A stretch of DNA of 49,132 nt from assembly GCA_022572355.1 (NCBI GenBank), contig JACZWC010000032.1, positions 1 through 49,132 on the forward strand. Direction: 5' to 3'. Both the position numbers and the translations under genes were made by a program. The stretch is from Bacteroidota bacterium. Its GTDB lineage: Bacteria; Bacteroidota; Bacteroidia; NORP154. The notes beneath the pieces were generated by a model. The model saw only the letters and a list, made by a program, of their open reading frames with translations, made no database searches and had not been told where the DNA came from. Below are positions 1 through 8,169 of the stretch, piece after piece (the first letter of the stretch is position 1; the number at the start of each line of letters is the position of its first letter).

Positions 1-96
1 TGGTACAACAGGAAAAGAAGACATTCTGCTCTAGGTTATTTATCCCCTGAGCAGAAAGAACAAGTATTAATTAATCAACTTTTAAATGCAGCTTAA
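1..96 (+). CDS. IS3-family transposase, C-terminal end (partial)
   Basis: The reading frame is open from the first base and ends at the TAA at 94-96. It encodes 31 residues, including the stretch WYNRKRRHSALGYLSP. This is the characteristic tail of the IS3-family OrfB transposase, a DDE enzyme that cuts and joins the ends of the insertion sequence. The N-terminal part, with the catalytic residues, lies outside the window, so I cannot say whether the gene is intact. The identification rests on the conserved YNxxRxHSALGYxSP motif. No other family is a reasonable alternative. Confidence 0.85.
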   Translation, partial: WYNRKRRHSALGYLSPEQKEQVLINQLLNAA

Positions 97-125
97 CTTT
101 TTGTCTGTTTTTTTGTTGCAAGTCC
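1..125 (+). mobile_element. Right end of an IS3-family insertion sequence (partial)
   Basis: Downstream of the transposase stop there is a T-rich stretch ending in GTTGCAAGTCCA near position 125. This is the expected distance and composition for the terminal inverted repeat of an IS3-family element. The left end is outside the window, so the repeat pair and the target duplication cannot be checked. The boundary at 125 is an estimate. Confidence 0.6.
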
Positions 126-190
126 ACCTGCGCACCGTAGCGCTTCGGCGCACAGGTGTGCATACTTTGCGCGCGTTGCGGTTAAGTTCG
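126..190. repeat. GC-rich hairpin between IS end and gap gene
   Basis: An imperfect inverted repeat starts with CACCTGCGCACCG and returns as CGGCGCACAGGTG, pairing at 11 of 13 positions around a short loop. It is followed by a GCGC-rich tract and GTTAAGT (181-187). It is much more GC-rich than its surroundings and has no T-run on either strand, so it is not a clean intrinsic terminator. It lies just beyond the 3' end of the gap gene. Its form resembles the folded part of an attC site; see the findings. Confidence 0.5.
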
Positions 191-212
191 ATTTCCTGTT
201 TCAAACTGGTCT

Positions 213-1214
213 CTATTGTTTTCCGATTTTGCTGACTAAATCCGCCAATCGGTTCGAGTAACCTGCCTCATTGTCATACCAGCCCACCACTTTCACCACC
301 TTGCCTATCACGGAAGTGAGCTGTGCGTCGAAAATACACGAGTGCGGATTACCTATAATGTCCACAGATACTATCGGGTCTTCGGTGTATTCGAGAATGT
401 CTTTGAGGTTCGATGAGGCGGCGGCACTGAAAGCTGCATTGATTTCGGAAATGGTTGCGCTTTTACTAATTGTGCAGGTAAGATCGGTCAACGATCCGTT
501 TATTACGGGCACCCTTATACCGCTTCCGCCCAACTTGCCATCCAGGTGGGGAAATATTTTTGTAATGGCCTTGGCTGCACCGGTCGTCGTAGGGATGATT
601 GATTCGGCAGCAGCACGAGCCCTCCTGAGGTCCTTGTGTGGAGCGTCGTGCAGGCGCTGGTCGCCGGTATAAGAGTGAATAGTGGTAATATATCCACCCT
701 CAATACCCCAGTTTTCATCCAGCACTTTTACCATGGGTGCCGCGCAGTTGGTAGTACACGACGCATTGGAAACAATTTTTTCATCACCGTTTAAGATATC
801 ATCATTGATACCCAACACAACTGATTTGATGTCACCTTTTCCCGGAGGTGCAGATATGATTACCTTTTTAGCCCCGGCTTCAATGTGTTTATGGGCAGAA
901 TTCTCATCCTTGAACAATCCGGTTGATTCAATTACCACATCAATATTCAAATCACTCCATGGAAGAGAAGACGGATCTTTTTCATTGAGGATCTGAATAT
1001 TCTTTCCGTTCACTTCAATTTCCTTTTCCCTCGCTAAAACAGAACCTTCAAACCCTCGGTGTACGCTGTCATACTTTAACAGGTGAGCCAAAGTTGCGGC
1101 ATCTGCCAGGTCGTTGATGGCCACAACTTCCATGTCATCTCGTGTTTCGATGACCCTGAAAGTTACCCTTCCAATTCTTCCAAACCCGTTTATAGCGACT
1201 CTTATTTTTCTCAT
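213..1214 (-). CDS. gap: Type I glyceraldehyde-3-phosphate dehydrogenase
   Basis: This cytosolic glycolytic and gluconeogenic enzyme oxidises glyceraldehyde 3-phosphate to 1,3-bisphosphoglycerate with NAD. The 333-residue length is standard for the family. The N-terminal Rossmann motif INGFGRIGR is at residues 8-16. The catalytic cysteine is Cys153 in SNASCTTNC, and the C-terminal WYDNEAGYSNR motif is present. The acidic residue in INDLAD (about 35) at the end of the second strand suggests a preference for NAD over NADP, which is inference. The start is the ATG that gives a standard N-terminus (MRKIRVAING). The gene stands alone on the minus strand and points towards the IS3 remnant. No clear promoter motif was found in its 235-bp upstream gap. 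Confidence 0.97.
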   Translation of the reverse strand: MRKIRVAINGFGRIGRVTFRVIETRDDMEVVAINDLADAATLAHLLKYDSVHRGFEGSVLAREKEIEVNGKNIQILNEKDPSSLPWSDLNIDVVIESTGLFKDENSAHKHIEAGAKKVIISAPPGKGDIKSVVLGINDDILNGDEKIVSNASCTTNCAAPMVKVLDENWGIEGGYITTIHSYTGDQRLHDAPHKDLRRARAAAESIIPTTTGAAKAITKIFPHLDGKLGGSGIRVPVINGSLTDLTCTISKSATISEINAAFSAAASSNLKDILEYTEDPIVSVDIIGNPHSCIFDAQLTSVIGKVVKVVGWYDNEAGYSNRLADLVSKIGKQ

Positions 1215-1328
1215 AGGACGTCAATATTAAGGAAAAGAAAACGATTTATAAATGAATATATTTGAATACACAACTGATCGGTAAGATTGATTTTGCAATG
1301 CGTTTAATAGTGGCTTCTGGGGTTTTCA

Positions 1329-1404
1329 ATTACCGGTCATCGGTTTGTTAGTTTACCGGTTTTCGGTATTTGAACCCGATACCCGACAACCGACATCCGG
1401 TTAA
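1329..1404. repeat. Imperfect inverted repeat of CCGGT/TCGGT units
   Basis: The gap between gap and the TfoX-like gene contains several short units of the type ACCGGT and ATCGGT on one side, and CCCGATACCCGACAACCGAC then CCGGTTAAC on the other. The two sides are roughly complementary. They could fold into a long imperfect hairpin. It is probably an interspersed intergenic repeat of this genome rather than a defined regulatory site. Confidence 0.4.
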
Positions 1405-1449
1405 CTGATAAACGGATTAGTTACTTGAACGAGAATCTTCATTGTATTT

Positions 1450-1815
1450 ATGGCTGGCATGCATAAAAAGGTTGCATTTGAATTCGTCCTTGATGCGTTG
1501 ATTTCACTAGAGCCAATAGTGAAGCCAATGTTTGGTTGCCATGCTGTGTATGTAAACGAGAAAATATTCTTTATCCTTCGCAATCGTGACAGTGAAACCT
1601 CTGATAATGGTGTATGGCTGGCAACGCGCCCTGAATTCCATGAAAGTCTTAGAAGAGAACTTCCTTCCATGAGATCCATTAAGCTGTTTGGAGGTGGCGA
1701 GACCAAATGGCAAAATCTACCTCTGGAAGCAGATGACTTTGAAGAGTCGGTGATCAAGGCTTGTGAAATGGTGTTGGATGGAGATGAGAGAATAGGCAAA
1801 ATTCCCAACACATAA
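1450..1815 (+). CDS. TfoX-N-like small conserved protein
   Basis: This 121-residue cytosolic protein has no signal peptide or membrane segment. The stretch KPMFGCHAVYVNEKIFFILR (residues 24-43) has the shape of the TfoX N-terminal domain fold, in which a KxMFGG-like turn is followed by a beta-hairpin. The C-terminal half has an LxADxxDFEE pattern that I recall from uncharacterised Bacteroidota proteins. TfoX in Haemophilus and Vibrio regulates competence, but stand-alone TfoX-N proteins have no settled role, so I assign none. The start is ATG 1450; the ATG three codons later is also possible. A longer open frame on the opposite strand (1401-1811) is judged a shadow, because this frame has the recognisable protein pattern. 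Confidence 0.75.
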   Translation: MAGMHKKVAFEFVLDALISLEPIVKPMFGCHAVYVNEKIFFILRNRDSETSDNGVWLATRPEFHESLRRELPSMRSIKLFGGGETKWQNLPLEADDFEESVIKACEMVLDGDERIGKIPNT

Positions 1816-1886
1816 ATACCAATTTGTTTGTTTTTAAACAGTATGATCAGAAGACACTTTATATCTTGAAAACAGCTTGTAGATAG

Positions 1887-1917
1887 TTGTTAAATGAGGT
1901 GAATTAGTCTATCTTTG
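1887..1917 (+). promoter_or_regulatory. Bacteroidota-type promoter for the T9SS operon
   Basis: A TTG at 1887-1889 is followed after 20 bases by TATCTTTG at 1910-1917. This matches the Bacteroidota primary sigma-factor consensus (TTTG, 19-21 bases, TAnnTTTG) at all fixed positions of the -7 element. It lies 54 bases upstream of the ATG at 1972, so transcription should start around 1922-1925. The next genes follow at short distances, so this is the likely main promoter of the block to 18780. Confidence 0.7.
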
Positions 1918-1971
1918 TTCGTTTTCTGACATAGCAACCAATCGTCAGTTCGATCGTCTCCTAATACAGTT

Positions 1972-4900
1972 ATGAAAAGAATACTACCCGTGATTGTTGT
2001 GTGTATGCTCATTAGTAGCATTTCCCACTCACAATTTCTAATATATTCTGAGACTTACGTAAACGGTACTACCTATTGCCCGGGTGACCCAGTATACGAT
2101 AATTGGCTCGCTTTTCGTGCCCAATTGGACACGATCAATGTTGAATTCATTAGTGTAACCGTTTCTGGCGATCAGGATCCCACCGGACGAACTTGTACGG
2201 ATATTGCTATGGTTAGACAGATGGCGGGCTCATTAAAGGATGGCGTAGTCGGTAACTGGACCTGCGGTACAGAAACATTTGCAGTTGGAGTTGGATGTAT
2301 AACAGGATGCGCAATCGCCGGCGAGGCTATTGAATTCAGTGCCAATGGCTCAACTTGTGCTTGTGATAATCCTGGTTATACCTTAAGGCCCGCCATAGGC
2401 AATGGCAACTGGGGAGGAATTGCAGGGGCTACCTGCGGTGGTGTTACTCAGGTGATGACCGTAACATTTGAGTTTATTTCCTTTTGTACACCCACGTATA
2501 CCAATACATGTGCATCCGGTGACTATATCGATGGAGTCCAGTTTTCCAATATTTCTAACACCTCTACCGGATGTAATGGAAATTCAGATAATTTTATTCT
2601 ATACTCCAATCCTCCTGCAATTGTGGGAAGGGGAATTAGCTATCCAATAACCTTAACTCCGTCTACGGCTAACCCTATGGGTTTTGGTGTTTGGGTAGAC
2701 TTTAATTTAGACAACGATTACGCAGATACTGGTGAATTTGTTTTGTCTATTGCGCCGGGAATTGTACCCGTTACAGACACCTTTACAGTTCCTCTTTGGG
2801 CATCCCTTGGAGATACCAGGATAAGGATCAGAGGAATTGCTGGCGTTACACCAACTGCTGCTGATTCCTGTAACAATGCTACGAACGGGGAAACGGAGGA
2901 TTATGAGCTGCATATTAAATTATTGACGGACATTGGGATATTGCAAATTGAATCACCCGTAACAGTTTGTGGACTCACTGCAACTGAATCTATTATCGTT
3001 TCAGTATATAATTTTGGCGCTGTTGATCAGGACTCAATTCCATTGGCCTATCGGGTGGATGGGGGAGCTCCAGTGTTAGACACGCTTTATCCTAATTTGG
3101 CTGCCGGTGATACGGTTTCATTTACGTTCTCTTCCACTTATGATTTTTCTGTGCCCGCCACTTACATCCTGGATGCATGGTCTAATGTTACCGCAGATGC
3201 GGATTCTTCAAATGATAGCTCTGTAGCGAATAGTGTTGTTCATATACCTATCATTACAACCTATCCATACTTTCAAGATTTTGAATCAGGCGATGGTGGA
3301 TGGGATAGTGAAGGTACCAACGATTCATGGGAGTTTGGTACTCCTGCCAACACCTTCATCACTGGAGCAGCCAGTGGAACCAATGCGTGGGTAAATAACC
3401 TGACAGGTTCTTATAATTCCAATGAGAGGTCGTTTTTGGTGTCACCATGTTTTGATTTTTCTGGAATGTCCGTGGATCCCAGGCTTAGTTTTGAGCATAT
3501 ATTTACCGTACAAGCTTTCGGTGATAGCGGATATGTGGAATTCAGCACCAATGGAGGCGGATCATGGCTGAAAGTTGGTACGGCTTCTTCAGGTGGCTTG
3601 AATTGGTACAACCAACCGGCAAGTGATTATTGGAACGATAACTCTGGCCTCGCCGGCGTTTGGAGAATTGCGCGGCACGAGCTGACGAGTCTCGCAGGGC
3701 AGCCAAGTGTAAGATTTAGGTTTGTGATGTCCTCCAATGGCTTTACAGTTGATGAAGGCTTCGGTATTGACGATGTGTTTGTTTGGGAACCACAGCCAGA
3801 AGATGTCGGTGTTATATTTTTAGACAAGCCACTATCCGGGTGTGATCGCAGCGCTACTGAGCTTGTAACTATTCGGGTAGAAAATTTTGGTACCACAACT
3901 CAGAATACAATTCCGGTTGCTTATAGCATTGATGGAGCGCCTGCCGTTAGAGATACGATATACCAAAATATTGCACCGGGTGATACGGCTACATTCTCTT
4001 TTGCTGTCACGGTTGATTTATCAACTCCAGCAGTTTATAATGTAGACGTATGGACTGAACTGCCTGGAGATGTGATAATATTCAATGATAGCCTGATGGG
4101 AAATACGATTCAACATTTTGCGTCAACAGCTAATTTCCCTTTTATTGAAGATGTGGAATCAGAGCCAATATGCGGGACTATTTGTGGTGACGCTTGTCCG
4201 CTAATCGGACAATGGCGAAATAGTGTTGTTGACGATATTGATTGGACCACAGATGAAGGCGGTACTCCTTCTGGTGGAACAGGGCCGCTGGTCGATCATA
4301 CCACAGGCACAGCAGCGGGTAATTACTTTTATACCGAGGCTGACGGATGTAATCTTTCAGAGGCTATTTTGATAAGCGCTTGCATGGATTTTGATTCAAT
4401 TACTACACCTACAATGAAGTTCTTTTACCATATGTTTGACGAGGTGGGAACCCAGATGGGTGAGCTTTACGTGGATATTGATACGGCCGACGCTTGGATT
4501 AATGTTTTTACCGCTATCGGTCAGCAGCAATTAAACCAAACTGACCCCTGGATTGAAGCTGAATTGGATTTAACCATGTATTCAGGTATTGTCCGGTTGC
4601 GAATCAGAGGAATAACCGGAACAGGGTTCAGAAGTGATATTTCTATTGATGATCTTATTGTTTATGACAAACCGCCAAATGACGTTGGCGTTATTTCTAT
4701 AGACGCTCCCATCGCCTGTGGAATTCTAACGGCAACAGAGAACATAACGATCACGGTTAGAAATTATGGCTTTGATGACCAAGACACAATTCCTCTGGCT
4801 TACAGGATGAATGGAGGGCCTGTAAACATAGATACGATGTTCATCAATTTGCCTGCCGGAAGTGTTGTATCCTTTACTTTCACGAATACCGAAGACTTAT

Positions 4901-7900
4901 CAGTGCCGGGGTCCTATACTTTTGATGTCTGGACAGCAATGGCACCGGATGATGATGCGAACAATGACAGCCTCCTTGGATATGTTTCAAATCACCAGCA
5001 GATCTGTTGTATTCCGGATTTTGTTGTTCTGTGTGCTTCAGCTGATTACATTGATGGGGTGTCGTTTGCCGGCATCTTTAATGACTCGACAGGTTGTAAT
5101 GGAAATACTGACAACTACATCTATTATGCGAATGACACAGCGCAGGTTGCAATGAACAACACATATCCTATTACGCTGACACCATCACCTTTTTGGGATC
5201 AGGGTTTCGGTGTATGGATAGATTTCAACCATGATGGTTACTTTGGCACCGACGAATTTGTCTTCTCTTCTGCGCCAAGTATGGTTCCTGTGATGGGAAA
5301 TATTACGATCTCTTGCCGGGCGCCGAAAGCGGGCAATACCACCATGAGGGTTCGTTGCATTTATCTTGCGACACCTACTGCAGCGAATAGCTGCGATACA
5401 CAAACTTTTGGCGAAACAGAAGACTACAATATATTTATTAAAGCTGCCTCGGTGCTCGATGCCGGAATTATGGACATAGTGACGCCAACATCTGCATGTG
5501 CCTTAAGCAGCACAGAAGTTGTTACAGTTGTCGTACAGAATTTTGGGTCTGATACGATTATTGGAATGGACGTATTTTACAGCCTGGATGGAGGCACGCC
5601 GGTAATGGAGACACTTTCCAGCACGATACCCCCTGGTACCTCTTATACGCATGTATTCACACAAACGGTGGACTTATCGGCTCAGGCAACCTATTCTTTT
5701 GATGCTTGGGCAGCAATGGTTGGTGACCCTACCACCTGTAATGATTCAATTACCAATTACCAGGTAACCAATTCTGTTCCGATAAGTACGTATCCGTTAC
5801 TTCACGATTTTGAGTCAAATTCTCTTTGTAATGCCGCTCCCTGCGGAGTTACTTGCGTGATCAGTGGCGATTGGTCCAATGACAACAGTGGTGATGACGA
5901 TATAGACTGGACAACAGATGAAGCAGGAACCCCCAGTATTGGATCTGGCCCTATGGTGGATGTTACTTTCGGTACCGATATTGGTAACTACATTTATACC
6001 GAAGCTACATTTTGTAATAATCAAACCGCAAACTTGATCAGTAAATGTTTGGATGTTTCAGCACTAACCTATCCATACTTGCAGTTCTGGTATCATATGT
6101 TTGGATCAGACATGGGTAGAATATTTGTCGATGTTTATAGCGGTGGAATGTGGACGCAAATTGATGCGATCGTGGGCGAGCAACAACCAGTCCAGGCAGA
6201 TCCATGGATTCTCCGGTCTATTGATTTGTCACCTTACGCAAGTTCAATAATTCAGTTGAGGATAAGAGGGGTAACCGGGATCAATACCAACAGTGATATA
6301 GCAGTTGATAATATTCTCATTCTCGATTTGCCGCCAAATGATGTTGGCGTTATTGCGATAGATGCACCTGTTGATGGATGTTTAGGAGTTGCTGATTCCA
6401 TTACAGTTCGTGTTAAAAACTTTGGTGCTGTACAGCAAGACACGATTCCGGTGGCATATTCACTGAACGGTGGAGCGCCGGTTCAGGAAACTATCTATGC
6501 AAGCGTTAATCCCGGTGACACACTGGTTTATACATTCACAACACCTGGTGATTTCTCAACTCCTGGTTCACATGCAATAGATGCCTGGACGGAAATGTCA
6601 TCGGACAGTAAGCTTGTCAACGACAGTACGCTTCAGGATACGGTTTATAATTTATCAACTGTAGCAGATTTCACGGTTGACAATGTACAGAACTGTGTTG
6701 GCGGCCTTTGTACTTTCACTGACATATCATCGAATTCTCCTTTTGATTGGTATTGGACCTTCGGTGATGGTGATACTTCAAATTTAGCGAATCCAACACA
6801 TATTTATTTAGGCGTTGGTATGTACACGGTAACACTTACGGTTATCAATCCATGTAATACAAATATGGTTACGAAGGTGGCATATATGAATATTGCAGAG
6901 GGCCCCAAATTACCGGATTGTATACCTACGGTGATAGATATCAACAATAGTATTGGAATTTACAATGTGGAATTCAATACTATTAACAACAATTCCGGTA
7001 GTTTAATACAAAGCTACTGGGATTACAGTTGTTTTGCGTTTACGACAGTACAGATGGGTTCTAAACAAACAATAACGGTTGAAACCAGCCCAACCTGGAG
7101 CGAAAATGTCAGGGTGTGGATCGATTACAATAACGACAGTGTGTTTGATGATGTATCTGAGCTTGTCTTTTCTTCAGACAATAAAATAGGCACTCATACT
7201 GCGCAGTTTATCATTTCGGGAATTGCCGTGGTGGATACCATGCTCAGGATGCGGGTATCTTCTGATTTTGTTGGCGCAACGCCTACAGCTTGTGACACGC
7301 TGCTGTATGGACAATGTGAGGACTATGGTGTGATGATTCTGACTGCAAACATTAAACCAGATGCGGATTTTACCTACGATATTACCGACTATTGCAACGG
7401 AGTTGTTGAGTTCACCGAGTTTTCTGCTTTCTTCCCAACAAGTTGGACCTGGGATTTTGGTGATGGTAATAACGGGGTTGGCGATACGATAACACATACC
7501 TACGCCTCTCCAGGGTCTTATACAGTTACATTGATTGCAACAAATGTTTTTGGAAGCGATACATCTATTCAGACTGTACTGATAGATTCTGTAGTGGCCG
7601 ATTTCTTCATGCCCAGTGACACTGTTTACCAGGGTATCACTTTTCAATTTACAAATTCCAGCTATGGAGCCAACACCTGGTCATGGGATCTTGGTGAAGA
7701 GGGTACCTCAACTGCACAGGATCCCATTGTGCTATATGATTCTTTGGGAAGTAATACAATAAAACTGGTAGCCACAAATTCGGTAACTGGATGTAAAGAT
7801 TCAATTACATATCAACTTGTTGTGATTGCGCTGCCGCCTGTAGACACGACGGGTATTCAGGATTTTTCAGATCTTAGTTCCATTCTGTTAATGCCTAATC

Positions 7901-8136
7901 CTACTACGGGAATTATAACAGTGATTTACGACTTTAAAGTTAATTCAGATGTGCTTATCTCGTTGTATAGCAGTGGGGGTGGGGTAGTTCAGATAGATCA
8001 GTTGTTTGGAGTTAATAACTATCGGCATAACATTGACCTTACACATTATTCAAAAGGCCTGTATTTTGTTAAATTTGTTATAAATAGTAAATTGACTGAG
8101 AACAAAACAGTTTTCAGGAAAGTAATATTGGAGTGA
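1972..8136 (+). CDS. Giant T9SS-secreted multidomain protein (GEVED/CARDB/MAM-like/PKD, type A CTD)
   Basis: The 2054-residue protein has a signal peptide at residues 1-20 (MKRILPVIVVCMLISSISHS). Modules appear in a repeating order: GEVED-like domains at about 172-316, 1011-1157 and 1646-1794 (VWVDFN and GETEDY signatures); CARDB-like beta-sandwiches at about 320-420, 612-715, 903-1008, 1160-1265 and 1457-1560; and MAM or jelly-roll-like domains at about 430-608, 720-903 and 1272-1457. Three PKD domains follow (about 1562-1628, 1795-1863, 1872-1955; motifs WTFGDGD and WDFGDGN). The last ~90 residues, from LLMPNPTTG to FRKVILE, form a type A T9SS sorting domain, which is normally removed when the protein is anchored or released at the surface. 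No catalytic domain is recognisable, so an adhesive or structural role is inferred. It is the first gene of the T9SS operon. Confidence 0.9.
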   Translation: MKRILPVIVVCMLISSISHSQFLIYSETYVNGTTYCPGDPVYDNWLAFRAQLDTINVEFISVTVSGDQDPTGRTCTDIAMVRQMAGSLKDGVVGNWTCGTETFAVGVGCITGCAIAGEAIEFSANGSTCACDNPGYTLRPAIGNGNWGGIAGATCGGVTQVMTVTFEFISFCTPTYTNTCASGDYIDGVQFSNISNTSTGCNGNSDNFILYSNPPAIVGRGISYPITLTPSTANPMGFGVWVDFNLDNDYADTGEFVLSIAPGIVPVTDTFTVPLWASLGDTRIRIRGIAGVTPTAADSCNNATNGETEDYELHIKLLTDIGILQIESPVTVCGLTATESIIVSVYNFGAVDQDSIPLAYRVDGGAPVLDTLYPNLAAGDTVSFTFSSTYDFSVPATYILDAWSNVTADADSSNDSSVANSVVHIPIITTYPYFQDFESGDGGWDSEGTNDSWEFGTPANTFITGAASGTNAWVNNLTGSYNSNERSFLVSPCFDFSGMSVDPRLSFEHIFTVQAFGDSGYVEFSTNGGGSWLKVGTASSGGLNWYNQPASDYWNDNSGLAGVWRIARHELTSLAGQPSVRFRFVMSSNGFTVDEGFGIDDVFVWEPQPEDVGVIFLDKPLSGCDRSATELVTIRVENFGTTTQNTIPVAYSIDGAPAVRDTIYQNIAPGDTATFSFAVTVDLSTPAVYNVDVWTELPGDVIIFNDSLMGNTIQHFASTANFPFIEDVESEPICGTICGDACPLIGQWRNSVVDDIDWTTDEGGTPSGGTGPLVDHTTGTAAGNYFYTEADGCNLSEAILISACMDFDSITTPTMKFFYHMFDEVGTQMGELYVDIDTADAWINVFTAIGQQQLNQTDPWIEAELDLTMYSGIVRLRIRGITGTGFRSDISIDDLIVYDKPPNDVGVISIDAPIACGILTATENITITVRNYGFDDQDTIPLAYRMNGGPVNIDTMFINLPAGSVVSFTFTNTEDLSVPGSYTFDVWTAMAPDDDANNDSLLGYVSNHQQICCIPDFVVLCASADYIDGVSFAGIFNDSTGCNGNTDNYIYYANDTAQVAMNNTYPITLTPSPFWDQGFGVWIDFNHDGYFGTDEFVFSSAPSMVPVMGNITISCRAPKAGNTTMRVRCIYLATPTAANSCDTQTFGETEDYNIFIKAASVLDAGIMDIVTPTSACALSSTEVVTVVVQNFGSDTIIGMDVFYSLDGGTPVMETLSSTIPPGTSYTHVFTQTVDLSAQATYSFDAWAAMVGDPTTCNDSITNYQVTNSVPISTYPLLHDFESNSLCNAAPCGVTCVISGDWSNDNSGDDDIDWTTDEAGTPSIGSGPMVDVTFGTDIGNYIYTEATFCNNQTANLISKCLDVSALTYPYLQFWYHMFGSDMGRIFVDVYSGGMWTQIDAIVGEQQPVQADPWILRSIDLSPYASSIIQLRIRGVTGINTNSDIAVDNILILDLPPNDVGVIAIDAPVDGCLGVADSITVRVKNFGAVQQDTIPVAYSLNGGAPVQETIYASVNPGDTLVYTFTTPGDFSTPGSHAIDAWTEMSSDSKLVNDSTLQDTVYNLSTVADFTVDNVQNCVGGLCTFTDISSNSPFDWYWTFGDGDTSNLANPTHIYLGVGMYTVTLTVINPCNTNMVTKVAYMNIAEGPKLPDCIPTVIDINNSIGIYNVEFNTINNNSGSLIQSYWDYSCFAFTTVQMGSKQTITVETSPTWSENVRVWIDYNNDSVFDDVSELVFSSDNKIGTHTAQFIISGIAVVDTMLRMRVSSDFVGATPTACDTLLYGQCEDYGVMILTANIKPDADFTYDITDYCNGVVEFTEFSAFFPTSWTWDFGDGNNGVGDTITHTYASPGSYTVTLIATNVFGSDTSIQTVLIDSVVADFFMPSDTVYQGITFQFTNSSYGANTWSWDLGEEGTSTAQDPIVLYDSLGSNTIKLVATNSVTGCKDSITYQLVVIALPPVDTTGIQDFSDLSSILLMPNPTTGIITVIYDFKVNSDVLISLYSSGGGVVQIDQLFGVNNYRHNIDLTHYSKGLYFVKFVINSKLTENKTVFRKVILE

Positions 8137-8169
8137 TAAACGATTAGTAATTAAATAAAACTCAGACTA

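Noticed and set aside
126..165. GC-rich hairpin as intrinsic terminator of gap
   Set aside because: No T-run follows the stem on the minus strand, so a classical terminator is not supported.
271..996. Two plus-strand open frames (271-672 and 682-996) opposite the gap gene
   Set aside because: They lie inside a fully recognisable glyceraldehyde-3-phosphate dehydrogenase on the other strand and have no protein pattern of their own.
1401..1811. 136-codon minus-strand frame longer than the TfoX-like gene
   Set aside because: The plus-strand frame has a recognisable conserved pattern; the minus frame does not and is its shadow.
7174..7647. 157-codon minus-strand frame inside the giant T9SS gene
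   Set aside because: Shadow of repetitive PKD-coding sequence, with no start context or protein pattern.
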